A DNA stretch of 64,000 nt from Branchipolynoe longqiensis (Eukaryota; Annelida; Polychaeta; Phyllodocida; Polynoidae), in the NCBI GenBank assembly GCA_030323885.1, contig JASIRB010000025.1, positions 62,001 to 126,000 of the forward strand, read 5' to 3'. The position numbers and the translations under genes are program-made. How positions within the stretch are numbered: position 1 is the first letter of the stretch; every line of letters begins with the position of its first letter. Shown here in pieces: positions 8,949 through 19,279 of this stretch. Under the pieces are notes generated by a model that worked only from the letters and a program-made list of their open reading frames with translations, made no database searches and was not told the DNA's origin.

Positions 8949-9274
8949 GACGCGTTGGCCGAATCGGTAGAGCGCGGACCGGGCGTGCGGGAGATCGAGA
9001 GTTCGGTTCCCGGTGGAATCAAACCAATGACTTATAAAATTGATACTTATCGCTTCCTCGCCTGACGCTCGCCATTAATAGGATAGTGCAAGGACTGGTA
9101 AGCTCAGTGTCAGGATAATGTGACACTGGGATATTGGGTCATGGTGCCAGTGGCCTGATTTCCCAGTGGGGCAACACTATAAAGTCGCCATGAGTGCACA
9201 CTGTCACAAGTCGGTACCCGTCCTGATATGACCCTAGATGTTGCCAGGATGTAAAAACTCTAACAACCAACAAT
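8949..9274 (+). mobile_element. SINE-A copy
   Basis: TTGGCCGAATCGGTAGAGCG head, B-box-like GAGTTCGGTTCCC, full body and the ATGTTGCCAGGATGTAAAAA tail. Confidence 0.85.
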
Positions 9275-9499
9275 AGGTCGGATGTGATATCTGAACAAGT
9301 TCCCACAAATAGAATGTCGACTTTCCATATTCATCACTAACTAAGGCACTTAATCTACATTTGATCGCACTTATCAAACTTACCTACCGGTGCACTCGTT
9401 AAACATTTATTGCAGTTTGGTGCCCCTATGCTACGCTGCTATGCTTTAAAAAATGGGTCGCATTTTCGTGTTCATGCCAAATTCAATTTTGATTGTTTT

Positions 9500-9626
9500 C
9501 TCATCAAATAACTCCGAAGTTAGCCTTTAAAATAAAAGTTACTTCAAACTAAAGTAAAGCGAATTATTGATATCAACATACTGTATTTATTTAACAAAGT
9601 TGGCACAAAGTCAAGGCCATCGGATT
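9500..9626. mobile_element. MITE-P fragment
   Basis: Partial copy: GTTAGCCTTTAAAATAAAAG, the AAACTAAAGTAAAG block and the CATCGGATTATACAA end are in family order. Confidence 0.6.
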
Positions 9627-9798
9627 ATACAAGTTAGTAATCCCTTATGGGCGCCACATTGCTATGGAAGTATCCTCGATTGCTAGGCTATGTTTCTCAT
9701 CTGCGCTTCAGTAGTGACGTGTACACCGCTGTCACACGTCTGTTCCAGATGTCATTAGAGCAGAACAGGAGCTAATTGCCAGAAATAACTATCACGTC

Positions 9799-10050
9799 AA
9801 ACTTATCAAATTGATACCTGTCGCTACGTAACCTGGTGTTGGGTATTAATAGCATAAAACAAGGACTGGTTAGCACAGTATCAGGAAAAGGTGACTGTGT
9901 GGGATACTGGCTCATTCATGGTGATGGCGACCTGGTTGCCCAGTTGGGAAGCACTATAGTATAAAGTTGCCATGACTGCGCACTGTCACAAGTCGGTGCC
10001 CATCCTGATATGACCTTAGATGTTGCTAGGACATAAAACAACAACAAACA
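9799..10050 (+). mobile_element. SINE-A copy lacking the tRNA-like head
   Basis: Begins in the body at AAACTTATCAAATTGATACC and runs to the GACATAAAACAACAACAAAC tail; 5'-truncated. Confidence 0.75.
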
Positions 10051-10443
10051 TATCTTCATATAACGAAAGTTTATCTTGACCAATTCCGACTATATTTACA
10101 TGTGTGTCAATAACAGGACTCACTTCGGACTGTGTCTTACCATTATCTATAGAGTATAATAAGTAACCCAGCATTGTGAAACAAATCCAAATAATAACCT
10201 CCCCCCCTCACCCAAGGCTCCCAAAAAGCTCCTTATCACGCGCACGCGCACGCGCACACACATGCGGCCACACTGGAGTGCATATAAATGACGATTCCTT
10301 CACATGAGTCTGTGTTTGATCACGACGCCTTATTTACACTATTTTGTGTAAATAGTCTGTTTATTATCACCAGGGAATTAATAGCATCCAGTTCTGTGTT
10401 TGCATGTACTGGTCTGAATCATCAGCACTCCTCCATCCAAATC
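10051..10443. other. Non-coding stretch with CG/CA-rich alternating tract
   Basis: A (CACGCG)-like alternating purine-pyrimidine run occurs at about 10238-10262. Nothing else is recognised. Confidence 0.35.
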
Positions 10444-10456
10444 ACCTTCTGGGTCA

Positions 10457-10789
10457 CCTGGCACCGTGGCCGAATTGGCAGAGCGAGGGCCTTGCATGCA
10501 GGAGATCGGTAGTTCGGTTACCGGTCGAGTCAAACCAATGACTTATAAAATTGATACTTGTTGCTTCGTACCCTGGCACTTGGCATTAATAGGATATGGC
10601 AAGGACTGGTTGGCTCAGTGTCAGGATAATGTAACTGAGTGGGATATCAGGTCATGGTGCTAGCACCTTGATTTCCCAGTGGGGCAGCACTGTGAAGTGG
10701 CCATGAGAGCACACTGTCACAAGTTGGTACCCGTCCTGATATGACCTTAGATGTTGCCAGGATGTAAAACTGCCAACAACGAACCAACA
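10457..10789 (+). mobile_element. SINE-A, full length with perfect 13-bp target-site duplication
   Basis: Bounded by ACCTTCTGGGTCA at 10444-10456 and 10790-10802, so the element is 333 bp. It starts CCTGGCACCGTGGCCGAATT (A-box region), has a B-box-like GTTCGGTTACC and ends GAACCAACA. This copy defines the family's limits best. A 13-bp duplication is what LINE-mediated target-primed insertion gives. Confidence 0.92.
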
Positions 10790-10802
10790 ACCTTCTGGGT
10801 CA

Positions 10803-11251
10803 TCCATGTAGAGGAATCGTGTAGTTAGGCCTGACTGAGAGCTTGCTGCTCAGAAACTGTGATTGCTGGGCGAAGCGGGAACACCAGCACCCACACCACT
10901 ACCCAATTACCTGCCCCACCAGCCAATCATGTTAGACACCTCACCCTGCCGCAGCCTGATCATACCTCTATCAATCACGCTCACCCACACAAGTGTGGTG
11001 TGGTGCACTGATCCCCATAGGTTACATGTCACATGCACGGGTCGACAGATGTGGATAGGTTGATTGCATCTTAGGAGCCGAGATAGGCTAATGGCTAGAA
11101 CGCTAGCTCCGGTGATGATAGATGATAGAAGGGTGGGCGCGGGTGTCATAATGTTTCCGTTCATTTCCCCCCACTCCCACAACATTGGCCTCGTGACCAG
11201 GATACTGTACATGCTGTGCACTATAATGTTCACACTCTGAACTTGTAAAAG
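10803..11251. other. Unassigned spacer
   Basis: Contains short open frames on both strands with no recognisable motif and no repeat that I can match elsewhere in the window. Confidence 0.3.
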
Positions 11252-11443
11252 GACGTAGAAATCAAGGTGTTCTGAAGAAAATGTTCAAGGACTGTCTGAA
11301 GAAATGCAATGTCAACACTACAACCTGGGAAATAGTGGCCGAGGAGAGGGGTTCATGGCATGCTTCTATTCACAAAGATACAACACAGTTTGAAACTGAT
11401 CGTGTATATCTGCAGGTAAAGAAAAGCGTCAGCAGAGAATAAG
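11252..11443 (+). pseudogene. LINE reverse transcriptase, C-terminal fragment
   Basis: One frame reads GRRNQGVLKKMFKDCLKKC, then a TTTWEIVAEERGSWHASIHK region and FETDRV, ending in TAA at 11441-11443. The spacing of the KDCLK, TWE--A--R--W and FE--R motifs is that of the extreme C-terminus of many invertebrate non-LTR retrotransposon ORF2 proteins. Neither the RT catalytic core nor an endonuclease is nearby, so it is a relic. The clade cannot be assigned. Confidence 0.55.
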
Positions 11444-12179
11444 ATCATTTCCTTCACCTATCAGACTCTCTGACTGAAGCTACACACACATGTCCAAAGC
11501 GCCACTGCACATTCCGAGCACAAATTGGACTCATAGGTCATCCACGAGTTCACAACAAATGATGCCGTTACTGTCGTCGTCACCACCGATGGATAACCAA
11601 GAGAGAGACTGTAAAAAGGACCGTATAATACTGCCATTTTAATATGATTAAACTCAGGGGAAGCTCCATTCCAGTATATCCCCCCCCCCACCCCCACCAC
11701 CGATCCAAGTAGGTTTGTTCCTGTATGACAATGCTGGGTGTGTAGGGATCGGAGGCAGGAAGGATGTTTTATGCCGCTACACTAGGAACCAGACTAAGTC
11801 TTCCAGCACCATTAGCGTTCGTGTTAATTGGCTCTAACACAGACCAGGCTACATCTCCAGAGAGCAGTCGCACGAGCAGTTCACCAGTTAATTGAATTTC
11901 TCCGTAAATGTGGCGAATGGTCCTGAGCAACAGCAGTGACTGCCTGATTGAAATCTGCATTTCTTGTACCTTTATAATTATATATTTCCTTATTGCTTGT
12001 TAAACTTAGTCGCCTAGTATTGAATTGTTCTACTTGCGTCGTGTGGTCGTGTTCTTTACAAATGAATGGATACATTGCACCTAGAATGGGACTCGAACCC
12101 TCGCTTCTGCCATTTCAGGGGTAGTATATCTCGGCTCTATGTATGATGCAATCAACCTACACACGCCTACCTGTGTGAC
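11444..12179. other. Non-coding stretch with C tract
   Basis: Holds a C-rich run at about 11680-11700 (CCCCCCCCCACCCCCACCACC). At about 12090-12150 there is a diverged tRNA-like string (GGGACTCGAACCCTCGCTTC on the - sense). No gene is recognised. Confidence 0.35.
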
Positions 12180-12513
12180 CAGACGGGATGGCCGAATGAG
12201 TTAGAGCGTCCATCTCCCGTGTTTGTAGACCATGGGATCGTGGTTTTTGAACCCGGGTCGAGTCAAACCAATGACTTAAAACTTGATACTTTTCACTTCC
12301 TAGCCAGGTGCCCGGCATTATTAGGATAGGGTGAGGACTGGGTTGGCTCAGTGTCAGGATAATGTGACTGAGTGGGATATCAGTTCATGGTGCTGGCAAC
12401 CTGGTCTCCCAGTAGGGCAGCACTATAAAGTCACCATGAGTGCGCACTGTCACAAGTCAGTACCCGTCCTGATATGACCTTCGATGTTGCTAGGACATAA
12501 AACAACAAACAAA
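12180..12513 (+). mobile_element. SINE-A copy
   Basis: Complete head (GACGGGATGGCCGAATGAGT), body and a GACATAAAACAACAAACAAA tail. Flanks CCTACCTGTGTG and CCTACCTTTGTATGTG look like a diverged target-site duplication. Confidence 0.85.
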
Positions 12514-12552
12514 CCTACCTTTGTATGTGCTATTTTGCCTAGGGTTAGTAGT

Positions 12553-12790
12553 GACCAGGCAGGATGGCCGAATGAGTTGAGCGTCCATCTCCCTATTTGG
12601 TAGATCGTGAGATTTGAACCCTAGTCGAGTCAAACCAATGACTTAACAATTTATACATGTCACTTCCTAGCCAGGCGCTCGGCATTATTAGGATAGAGCA
12701 AGGACTGGTTGGCTTAGCATCAGGATAATGTGACTGAGTGGGATATCAGGTCATGGTGCTGGCAGCCTGGTTTCCTGGTGGGGAAGCAGT
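12553..12790 (+). mobile_element. SINE-A copy, 3' end missing
   Basis: Has head and body, but the match stops at GTGGGGAAGCAGT, before the usual ACTATAAAGTC block. Confidence 0.75.
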
Positions 12791-13089
12791 TTCAGAATTA
12801 CGTCATCAGTGTGTTTTTATATTGCTTACTTGTTTGTTTTTATTGTGCATATACTTTTAAAACCTAACTAAAACTCACGGTATGAAGTATGAAACAGTAG
12901 AAGCTACTTATCCAATTAATACAACTATGCTTTCTTTTTATTTTCTAGGTGAGTTTCCTTATCTTCAATTCAACCGCCCGGACTCGTAGGTTGGTGTGAT
13001 TTTGTAATGTTTTCAGGAAAGGAGAATTACCGTAAAGCTTCAAGTAGAGTCGCACCTCTTGTCTAAGTCAGTCGCCAAAGCTTCAATGT
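12791..13089. other. Unassigned spacer
   Basis: AT-rich non-coding DNA; nothing recognised. Confidence 0.3.
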
Positions 13090-13278
13090 AGCTCGCATTT
13101 TTCGGCTCAGTGGCTTGCTGGAAAGACGTGGGGTTTCAAACCCGACAGAGTCAAACCTAATGACTTACAATTATATGCTTGTAGCTATCTATCATGGCGT
13201 TAAGCATTACTAGGATAGGGCAAGAAGCGGTGGGGTGAACAAGACCAATTGTCCGCGATTGAAATTTCCACTGCTTAA
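13090..13278 (+). mobile_element. SINE-A variant with alternative 3' end
   Basis: The head and first half of the body match SINE-A (TCAAACCTAATGACTTACAA, ATTACTAGGATAGGGCAAG). After AGGATAGGGCAAG the sequence switches to a different tail (AGCGGTGGGGTGAACAAGAC through AATTGTCCGCGATTGAAATT and CTGCTTAAT). The same switch occurs at 43.2 kb and, reversed, at 39.4 kb. Confidence 0.7.
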
Positions 13279-13445
13279 TTAAACCTGCATATTCTGATGA
13301 TGCACTTATTAATGATTCTTTACCACATAGAAGGGAATACTTAGTCAATTTAACAGAATATGTTACTGTTGAAGTCTATGGTGTCAGTGTTTTGGCATTC
13401 CTGCCGGAATTATATTGACATGTTTGCACTTCAAATATCTGAAAA
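13279..13445. mobile_element. MITE-P half copy
   Basis: Starts TTAAACCTGCATATTCTGAT, then ACATAGAAGGGAATACTTAG and GTTTTGGCATTCCTGCC. It abuts the SINE-A variant and ends at about CACTTCAAATATCTGA; the other half is missing. Confidence 0.65.
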
Positions 13446-14045
13446 GAGTAGGGTATGCGGTGCACATTATGCCATTCACTACCTGCTTCCCACACCTTGT
13501 CTGGTAGTATATGAGATGTAGGTATGTGGGAAGCGTGATGTGGCGCCACTCCCACTCTGGTCCATTGGCTGATCAGTTTTAACCCCCCCCCCCCGACAAT
13601 ACAAACGGACACAAACAACCACTAACTATATGTCCGATTTTCCTGACTTACTGTGGCCTAATTTGTCTTTACAGAGAATCCATTTTCATAATAGAAACAA
13701 CTTTAGTAGGAGTTTTTTCTTTTTTAGGGATTGTGTTCTAGGTATTTGTGTGTACACACTCTTATTCTAGATCAATACCTCTCAGTGGCTGGAGGAGGAG
13801 GTGGCGTAGCTGAGGGTGGTGTGGTTGTGGGAAGGGGGGGGGATCTGAGCTGATTAGCGTCCAAATATAGTATCAGACAGAGTTACAGTCACAAGGATGC
13901 CCTATTGCCACAGGGCATTGGGCATCCTTCTCTCCATCAGAAGGTCGTAGGTGGGGTAGTGAGGCGAGATAAGTCTCACTCTCTACCTACCGCACGCCTC
14001 TGGCTTCTACAGGACAGCGTTAGCATCGTGGGATTGGTCATCTAT
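13446..14045. other. Unassigned spacer with C and G tracts
   Basis: A C10 run sits near 13585 and a G9 run near 13837. No coding signal or recognised repeat. Confidence 0.3.
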
Positions 14046-14739
14046 TTCAGGGTCCGTATGGGTCCTGGAAAGTCTTGAAAATTCTTTAACTTCATTTACC
14101 CCATTTCAAGGCCTTGAAAAGCCTTCAATTTAACCTATTTTGGGTAATTTACAACACAAACACGGAACTGCATGACATTGACTTTATTCAAGACAGGTCA
14201 TCGTCAAACAATCAAGTAGTTCAATCAATCAAGTAAATCAATCAATCAAAGAAAGTAAAAGTCAGGAAATCAGGCTCTCAACCCTATCGTGATGTTATTC
14301 TTCTTGTGGGGATGGGTGGGCGGCCGAGTAAGGTGGTAGTTGTTGTCGGCCTGGCGACTGGAGGCGATGTGATATAATCCAGGACCTGGCGGTCCGTCGT
14401 CGACCGGAAGTGACGTCACAGATCTCGCGTGGCGAGATGTGGTTCCGTGGAGGTCCGGCAGGGGGCTTGAAGGCATTCGGGTTCAAATCCAGGTGGCGCC
14501 ACCGCAGGAGCAGTCCCCTGTTCGCACACAAATTTCCCATGTTGACGAACAACATGAACCGCATGAACAATTAGTCCTAAAAAGCCTTGAATTCCATTAA
14601 ACTGTCCCCACTGATCTAAATTAGTCCAATATTGCCATTCATCATTATTGTTTTTTTCCTGAAATCCAAACAAAATGAGTCTTGACTTCCGATCAAAAAC
14701 AGTGTTGAAAAGCCTCGAAATAGACTTGAATTCCATATC
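14046..14739. mobile_element. CTTGAAAAGCC-type repeat split by an insertion
   Basis: The outer parts (14046-14149 and 14573-14739) match an uninterrupted copy at 18073-18310: GTCCTGGAAAGTCTTGAAAA, CATTTCAAGGCCTTGAAAAG, CCTATTTTGGGTAATT, then CCTTGAATTCCATTAAACTG and the CTGAAATCCAAACAAAA block. Repeats rich in CTTGAAAAGCCTTGAA are widespread in animal genomes. I cannot assign a superfamily. Confidence 0.65.
14150..14568. mobile_element. 419-bp insertion of unknown type, flanked by AATT
   Basis: Lies exactly where the copy at 18.1 kb is continuous, with AATT at 14146-14149 and 14569-14572. It contains TCAATCAATCAAG repeats, a CRE-like TGACGTCA within GGAAGTGACGTCACAG, and a tRNA-like CGGGTTCAAATCCAGG followed by TGGCGCCA, which resembles a tRNA 3' end or, on the other strand, a primer-binding site. 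The ends are not clear TG...CA LTR termini. It could be a tRNA-related SINE or a fragment of a small LTR element. Confidence 0.55.
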
Positions 14740-14789
14740 TTCACATGTGTACAGACCCGGTATAAATGCTTGTGTGGCTCTTTTCATTT

Positions 14790-15605
14790 TGGATTAGTAC
14801 ATCTCCCTGTCTGGCCCCGTCCCCATCCAAACCCCTGCCCATTCCCCTGCCCCTGCCCCTTCCCCAACTTCTACCCCTGTCCCTACCTCTGCCTCTTTCC
14901 CGGGCTCTTCCCAAGTCGCTGCCCCATCCTCTGCGCCAGCCTCATACTTCGGCCTCAACTCCTGCTCCGGTCTCGGCCACTACCCCGGCCTCGGCTCCTG
15001 CCTCGGCCCCTGTCCCGGCCTCAGCCCCTGCCCCGATCTCATCCCCGACCTCAGCCCCTGCCCCGACTCCGTCCTCAGGCCCTGCCCCGGCCCCTGCCCC
15101 TGCTCCGGCCTCGGCCTTGACCCCTGCTCCGGCCTCGGCGCCTGCCCCGTCCTCGAACTGTACTCCGGCCTGGGCTCCTGCACCTGCCTGGGCTCCTGCT
15201 CCGGCCTCGGCCCCTGCCCCGCCCTCTGCCCGTACTTCGGCCTTGCTCCGCCCTGGGTCCTTGTTCCGGCCTGGGCCCGTACTTCGGCCTGGGCTCCTGC
15301 TCCGGCCTCTGCCCGTATTTCGGCCTGGGCCCCTGCTCCGGCCTCGCCCCCTGCCCCAGCCGCTGCTCGGGCCTGGGTCACCTGATCCTGCCTGGGCCCC
15401 TGCCCCGGCTTCTGCCCATACTTCGTTCGGCCTGGGCCCCTGCTCCGACCTGGGCCCTTGCTCCGGCCTGGGCTCCTGCCCTGCCCTGCCCCTGCCTCGG
15501 CCCCTGCCCCGGCCCCTGCCCCTGCCTCGTCCCCTCCCTCGTCCCCTGCCCCTGCCCCTGCCTCGGCCTGGGCCTCTGCCCCTGTCTCGCCCCCACCCAG
15601 TTCCC
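14790..15605. repeat. GC-rich CCTGCCCCGGCCTCGGC minisatellite
   Basis: Degenerate units built from CCTGCCCCGGCC, CTCGGCCCCTG and TGCTCCGGCCTGGGC. Open frames on both strands (Pro-Ala-Ser rich one way, Arg-Gly-Ala rich the other) follow from composition, not coding. Confidence 0.8.
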
Positions 15606-15769
15606 CCGCCCATACTCCCCACCATTCCCTTCAACAGTGCACATACATACAAGGCTCACCTACTTACCAGAACATAGGTGCCAGCGTACTGTATTTGTAT
15701 ATATGTGGGGTAGGCTGTTTTACTGATTAATCATAGCTGGGCAAAAAATAACATCGGTAAATATTGTAG

Positions 15770-15975
15770 TAGTCTGCACTGACCTCTCAGCCAAGGAGTC
15801 ACATAGACAGGTGTGCATGGATAGGGTGATGACATCAGTGAGCCTTGGTGGTGTTATGGTTTAGCACACTGACCCACATTGCAAGAGAAGTGAGTTTGAA
15901 TCCTACTCTATGCGCAATATTTCCCATTTTCATCACCCCCCATTAAGCCTGCTTGCTGTGACTTGGATCATGTAC
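15770..15975 (+). mobile_element. SINE-C copy
   Basis: Starts ATTGTAGTAGTCTGCACTGA (from about 15763), has AGGGTGATGACATCA, an A-box-like TGGTGTTATGGTTTAGC and a B-box-like AGTTTGAATCC, and ends TTTCATCACCCCCC. Other copies: 16424 (+) and 44695 (-). Confidence 0.75.
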
Positions 15976-16083
15976 AAGCTATGGTTGTTGAACCTACCCT
16001 GTGTATGTGTATGTAAGTAAGTGCCTTGCCTGTATGTAAATTTAACCATTAAAACAACTTATCGATGTAAACCATTTAAAAAG

Positions 16084-16401
16084 CAAGGATGAAAGATCTC
16101 CGCGATTCCGTGGATTTCCGCGATTTTTCAATCCCACAGCATCATCAGCATATACTAATATGTGGTGCTGAGACCGCAGCACTATCAGTGTACATTACTA
16201 ATATTAATAAATGCTCCAAGCGCCGCAGCACTATCAGCGTACACTAGTAATATATGCTTCAAATGGCGCAGCACTATCAGCGTATACCAATATATATGTA
16301 ACCCCACTTCCGGGAATTTTCCGCGATTCCCTGACAATGCTAAGCCTATGGGAGAATATCAGCATTTCCGCTTTTTTTCCCGGAGAGCACTTTCATCCCT
16401 G
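16084..16401. mobile_element. CAGGGATG-type MITE with internal minisatellite, second copy
   Basis: Ends CAAGGATGAAAGATCTCCGC and CGGAGAGCACTTTCATCCCTG mirror each other. About four units based on CCGCAGCACTATCAGCGTA lie within. The flanks AAAAG and AAAAA may be a 5-bp target-site duplication, as for the copy at 6.6 kb. It lacks that copy's SINE insert. Confidence 0.75.
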
Positions 16402-16423
16402 AAAAAGACTGACAATTCTAGGG

Positions 16424-16640
16424 TGAGGAGTGTAGTAGTCTGCACGGGCCTCTCAGGCAAGGAGCCACATAGACAGGTGAACGTGGATAGGGTGATGACA
16501 TCAAGGCACATTGGTGGTGTTATGGTTAGTACACTAGTCCGGAATGCAAGAGATGTGGGTTCGAATACAGCTCTAGGCTCTATTTTCAAATTTCATCACC
16601 CCCGAAACAAAATCATTTTCCAATCCAATCAACAGTGTGT
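16424..16640 (+). mobile_element. SINE-C copy
   Basis: GTGTAGTAGTCTGCACGGGC start, AGGGTGATGACATCA, A-box-like TGGTGTTATGGTTAGTAC, B-box GGGTTCGAATAC, and TTTCATCACCCCC end. Best A and B boxes of the three copies. Confidence 0.8.
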
Positions 16641-16769
16641 GTGATAATTTAATTTATTTAGGCTCATGTATATTGCTTTAATTCAGAAGAGCCAACCCGA
16701 TCGTATGTGGTTTCATCTTTATTAAAGCTCATTTAATGAATTCAGACCTGGTTACAGTATTATTTTACA

Positions 16770-17115
16770 ATAAATGTGAACTTATGAGACCTTGCCCATG
16801 GAGCATGCGCAGTGAGCTGATATCCACATTAGTTGTTGTCACTGCCAACAGAGGGCAGGTTAGTGGTGTAAATCCTCTATGTAATTTTCCGTGAGGCACG
16901 CTACACAGTGAACTGCTACCCAAAACATTAGTTCTTGCCACTGCCACCAGAGGGTGTATTGGTGGTTGAAATCCTATATAAGAATTTTCCCACAAAACAT
17001 TTTTCACAATGAGAAGCCACCCAAATGCACTAGTTCTTGCCACTTCCGCCAGAGGGTGTATTTGTGAATGAAATCCGGTATAAGACATTTCCCAGAGAAC
17101 ATTCTTCACCATGAG
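16770..17115 (-). repeat. Dispersed repeat D, about four tandem units
   Basis: Units of roughly 85-115 bp contain ATGCGCAGTGAGCTG, ATTAGTT-TTGCCACTGCC, CAGAGGGTGTATT and AATCCTATATA. On the other strand the same family is at 44.63-45.11 kb and includes the sequence amplified as a 66-bp array at 45.1-45.76 kb. Confidence 0.7.
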
Positions 17116-17717
17116 TTACCCAATTGCTTTAGTTCTTGCCGCTGCCGGGGGCGGGTTGGTGGTGGAAGTAGCCTTTCCCAATTTGGGACGAGTGATGAAA
17201 GTTGCACATAGCAGAGACGAGTTGCACCGTCGTGGCGTTAAATCTGAAGGAGTGGTGAGGTCAATAACCCATTCCGCACCTCCATGGGGCAGCACTAGCG
17301 TACTATCATATGCGTGAACAACAACGCCAGCAGCAGCAACACAAGAGTGCAAGTTGCTATCAAAATTTGTTATTTACTACGTGTGAATAGTTTACTATTT
17401 TGTTAAAGATTGCGTGAGAGATCACACTATAAATATTGATTAGCATTTCTTTGTTTGTTAAGCCGCCCCCCCCCCCCCACCACCACATAATTCAAAATCT
17501 TGAATGGTAGTGATAGTAAACAGCGACACAATGATACATTTTTGAAGTGTATTCACAGTGGACAGGCTTGAATTGTTCACAGTCTATCAGAACAGCACAC
17601 CATCGGGACAAGTGGAAAACCATTGCATCCAACCCTCGACTAGAGGACAGAACTATTGATTGATTGATTAGACGACGACGAGAGCATGAATAACGGAAAG
17701 CACTACCCCGTGGGTTC
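17116..17717. other. Non-coding stretch with poly-C tract
   Basis: A C14 run begins near 17465. Some repeat-D-like sequence extends to about 17160 (TTAGTTCTTGCCGCTGCC). Confidence 0.35.
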
Positions 17718-17766
17718 AAATCCTATGATCTACCAAAATGGGAGACGGGCGTTCAACTCATTCGGC
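17718..17766 (-). mobile_element. SINE-A head fragment
   Basis: Only the tRNA-like head remains (ATGATCTACCAAAATGGGAG through CAACTCATTCGGCC). Confidence 0.55.
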
Positions 17767-18072
17767 CAGGGTGGTGTGTGGGTGGGTTCTTCGAGTCAGT
17801 GGGCTCCATGGCAGTGAGGCCCGACTGACTTCACCCTGGCTGAATATTGCTGTGACGGGGATAGCGGGAAACATGAGATGCCAGTGCGGCCGCCTGGGCC
17901 TCCCACCTTGCTGAATATCACCCATAACCCAATTTCGCCGCTAGGCTCCTGTACCATGTGACTGCTGTAGAACGCCGCCGGGTCGGCGCAGTCACTGCGC
18001 AGGCGCGTTGCGCAGGTGACGCGTTGCACAGATGCTGTGTGTTTAAAGCGCAAGTGCAATCCTATGGTCCGT

Positions 18073-18310
18073 ACAGGGCCTGGAAAGTCTTGAAAAGTCA
18101 TGAACTTCATTTGCCCCATTTCAAGGCCTTGAAAAGCCTTGAATTTTAACCTATTTTGGGTAATTAGTCTGGAAAAGCATGGAATTCAATTAAACTGTCT
18201 CCACTGATCTAAATCATTATGTTTTTTTCCCCCTGAAATCCAAACAAAAATAATCTTGAATTCCTCTCAAAAACAGGCTTGAAGAGCCTTGAAATTCATA
18301 TATTTATGGG
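18073..18310. mobile_element. CTTGAAAAGCC-type repeat, uninterrupted copy
   Basis: Starts ACAGGGCCTGGAAAGTC and shares all blocks with 14046-14739 but lacks the 419-bp insertion; reads GGGTAATTAGTCTGG through the empty site (about 18160). Confidence 0.65.
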
Positions 18311-18663
18311 TACTGGAATGCACATGGAGGGTGGGGGAGGCTCCATTCTCTCACCCACACCCATCACATACACTATACCCATAATAGCAGCACATATTTT
18401 GCAGTGACCCATCATCTTAGCCCATAATAGTGAACTTATTATGGCTAACCCACAACACACACTATATCCCTCCTTCATAATTTACTAATAAGTAATATGC
18501 CCTACATAAGTATCCGCTGATCTACCTATTTACAATGTAATGTAAATGGCTGAAAGACCAGTGGCTCAGCGCTGAAACAAATTTTTGTTTTGATTAATAA
18601 ACTGTTTTAGCCCCCCGACCCCCCAAAAAAGAAGTTCCGATCAAAGCTCTCCCTACCACCCAC
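18311..18663. other. Unassigned spacer
   Basis: AT-rich DNA with C-rich patches; nothing recognised. Confidence 0.3.
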
Positions 18664-18990
18664 TGCCCACCGTGCTGACTGGCTTCCCATATGGGAAATT
18701 GCGGGTTCAAACCCACATACTGACCGAATCAACGCAAAATTGCATTTTACTTGTCGCTACCTAGCTTGGCACTCAGCATTATTAGAATATGGCAATGACT
18801 AGTTTGCCCAGTATCAGGATAATGTGACTGAGTTGGATATCAGGTCATGCTGTCAGCAGCCTGATTTCCCAGTGGGGCAGCACTATAAAGTTGCCATGAG
18901 TGCACTGTCACAAGTTGGTACCCGTCCTGATATGATCTTAGATGTTGCCAGGACATAACACTCCACCAACCAAACAACAACAAACAGCCT
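18664..18990 (+). mobile_element. SINE-A copy
   Basis: B-box-like GGGTTCAAACCCACA, body with GCATTATTAGAATATGGCAA and CACTATAAAGTTGCCATGAG, tail AGGACATAACACTCCACCAA. Confidence 0.8.
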
Positions 18991-19050
18991 TGCAAAGGCT
19001 CCAATATTTGAAGGAAGCAAAACGTGGAATGCCTTTCCACCACAGATAAG

Positions 19051-19265
19051 TTTGTTTGTTTGTTGTTGTTTTACGTCCACTCAGTCACATTATCCTGACA
19101 CTGAGCACACCAGTCCATGTCCTATCCTAATAATGCCGAGCGCCTGGCTAGGAAGCAACAAGTATCAATTTTTAAGTCATTGGTTTTACTCGACCAGGGT
19201 TCGAACCCACGATCTACAAGCACGGGAGACGGACACTCTAACTCATTCGGCCATCCCGTCTGGTC
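19051..19265 (-). mobile_element. SINE-A with internal deletion and 14-bp target-site duplication
   Basis: CCACCACAGATAAG occurs at 19037-19050 and 19266-19279. The element is about 215 bp against 333 bp for the full copy: sequence between the ACGTCC tail and CACTCAGTCACATTATC is missing (ACTATAAAGTC block absent). The head, ending in CGTCTGGTC, is intact. Confidence 0.88.
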
Positions 19266-19279
19266 CCACCACAGATAAG

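Noticed and set aside
14766..15677. Pro-Ala-Ser-rich (303 codons) and Arg-Gly-Ala-rich (236 codons) open frames
   Set aside because: They lie on opposite strands of a GC-rich minisatellite; absence of stops follows from composition. No domain is seen.
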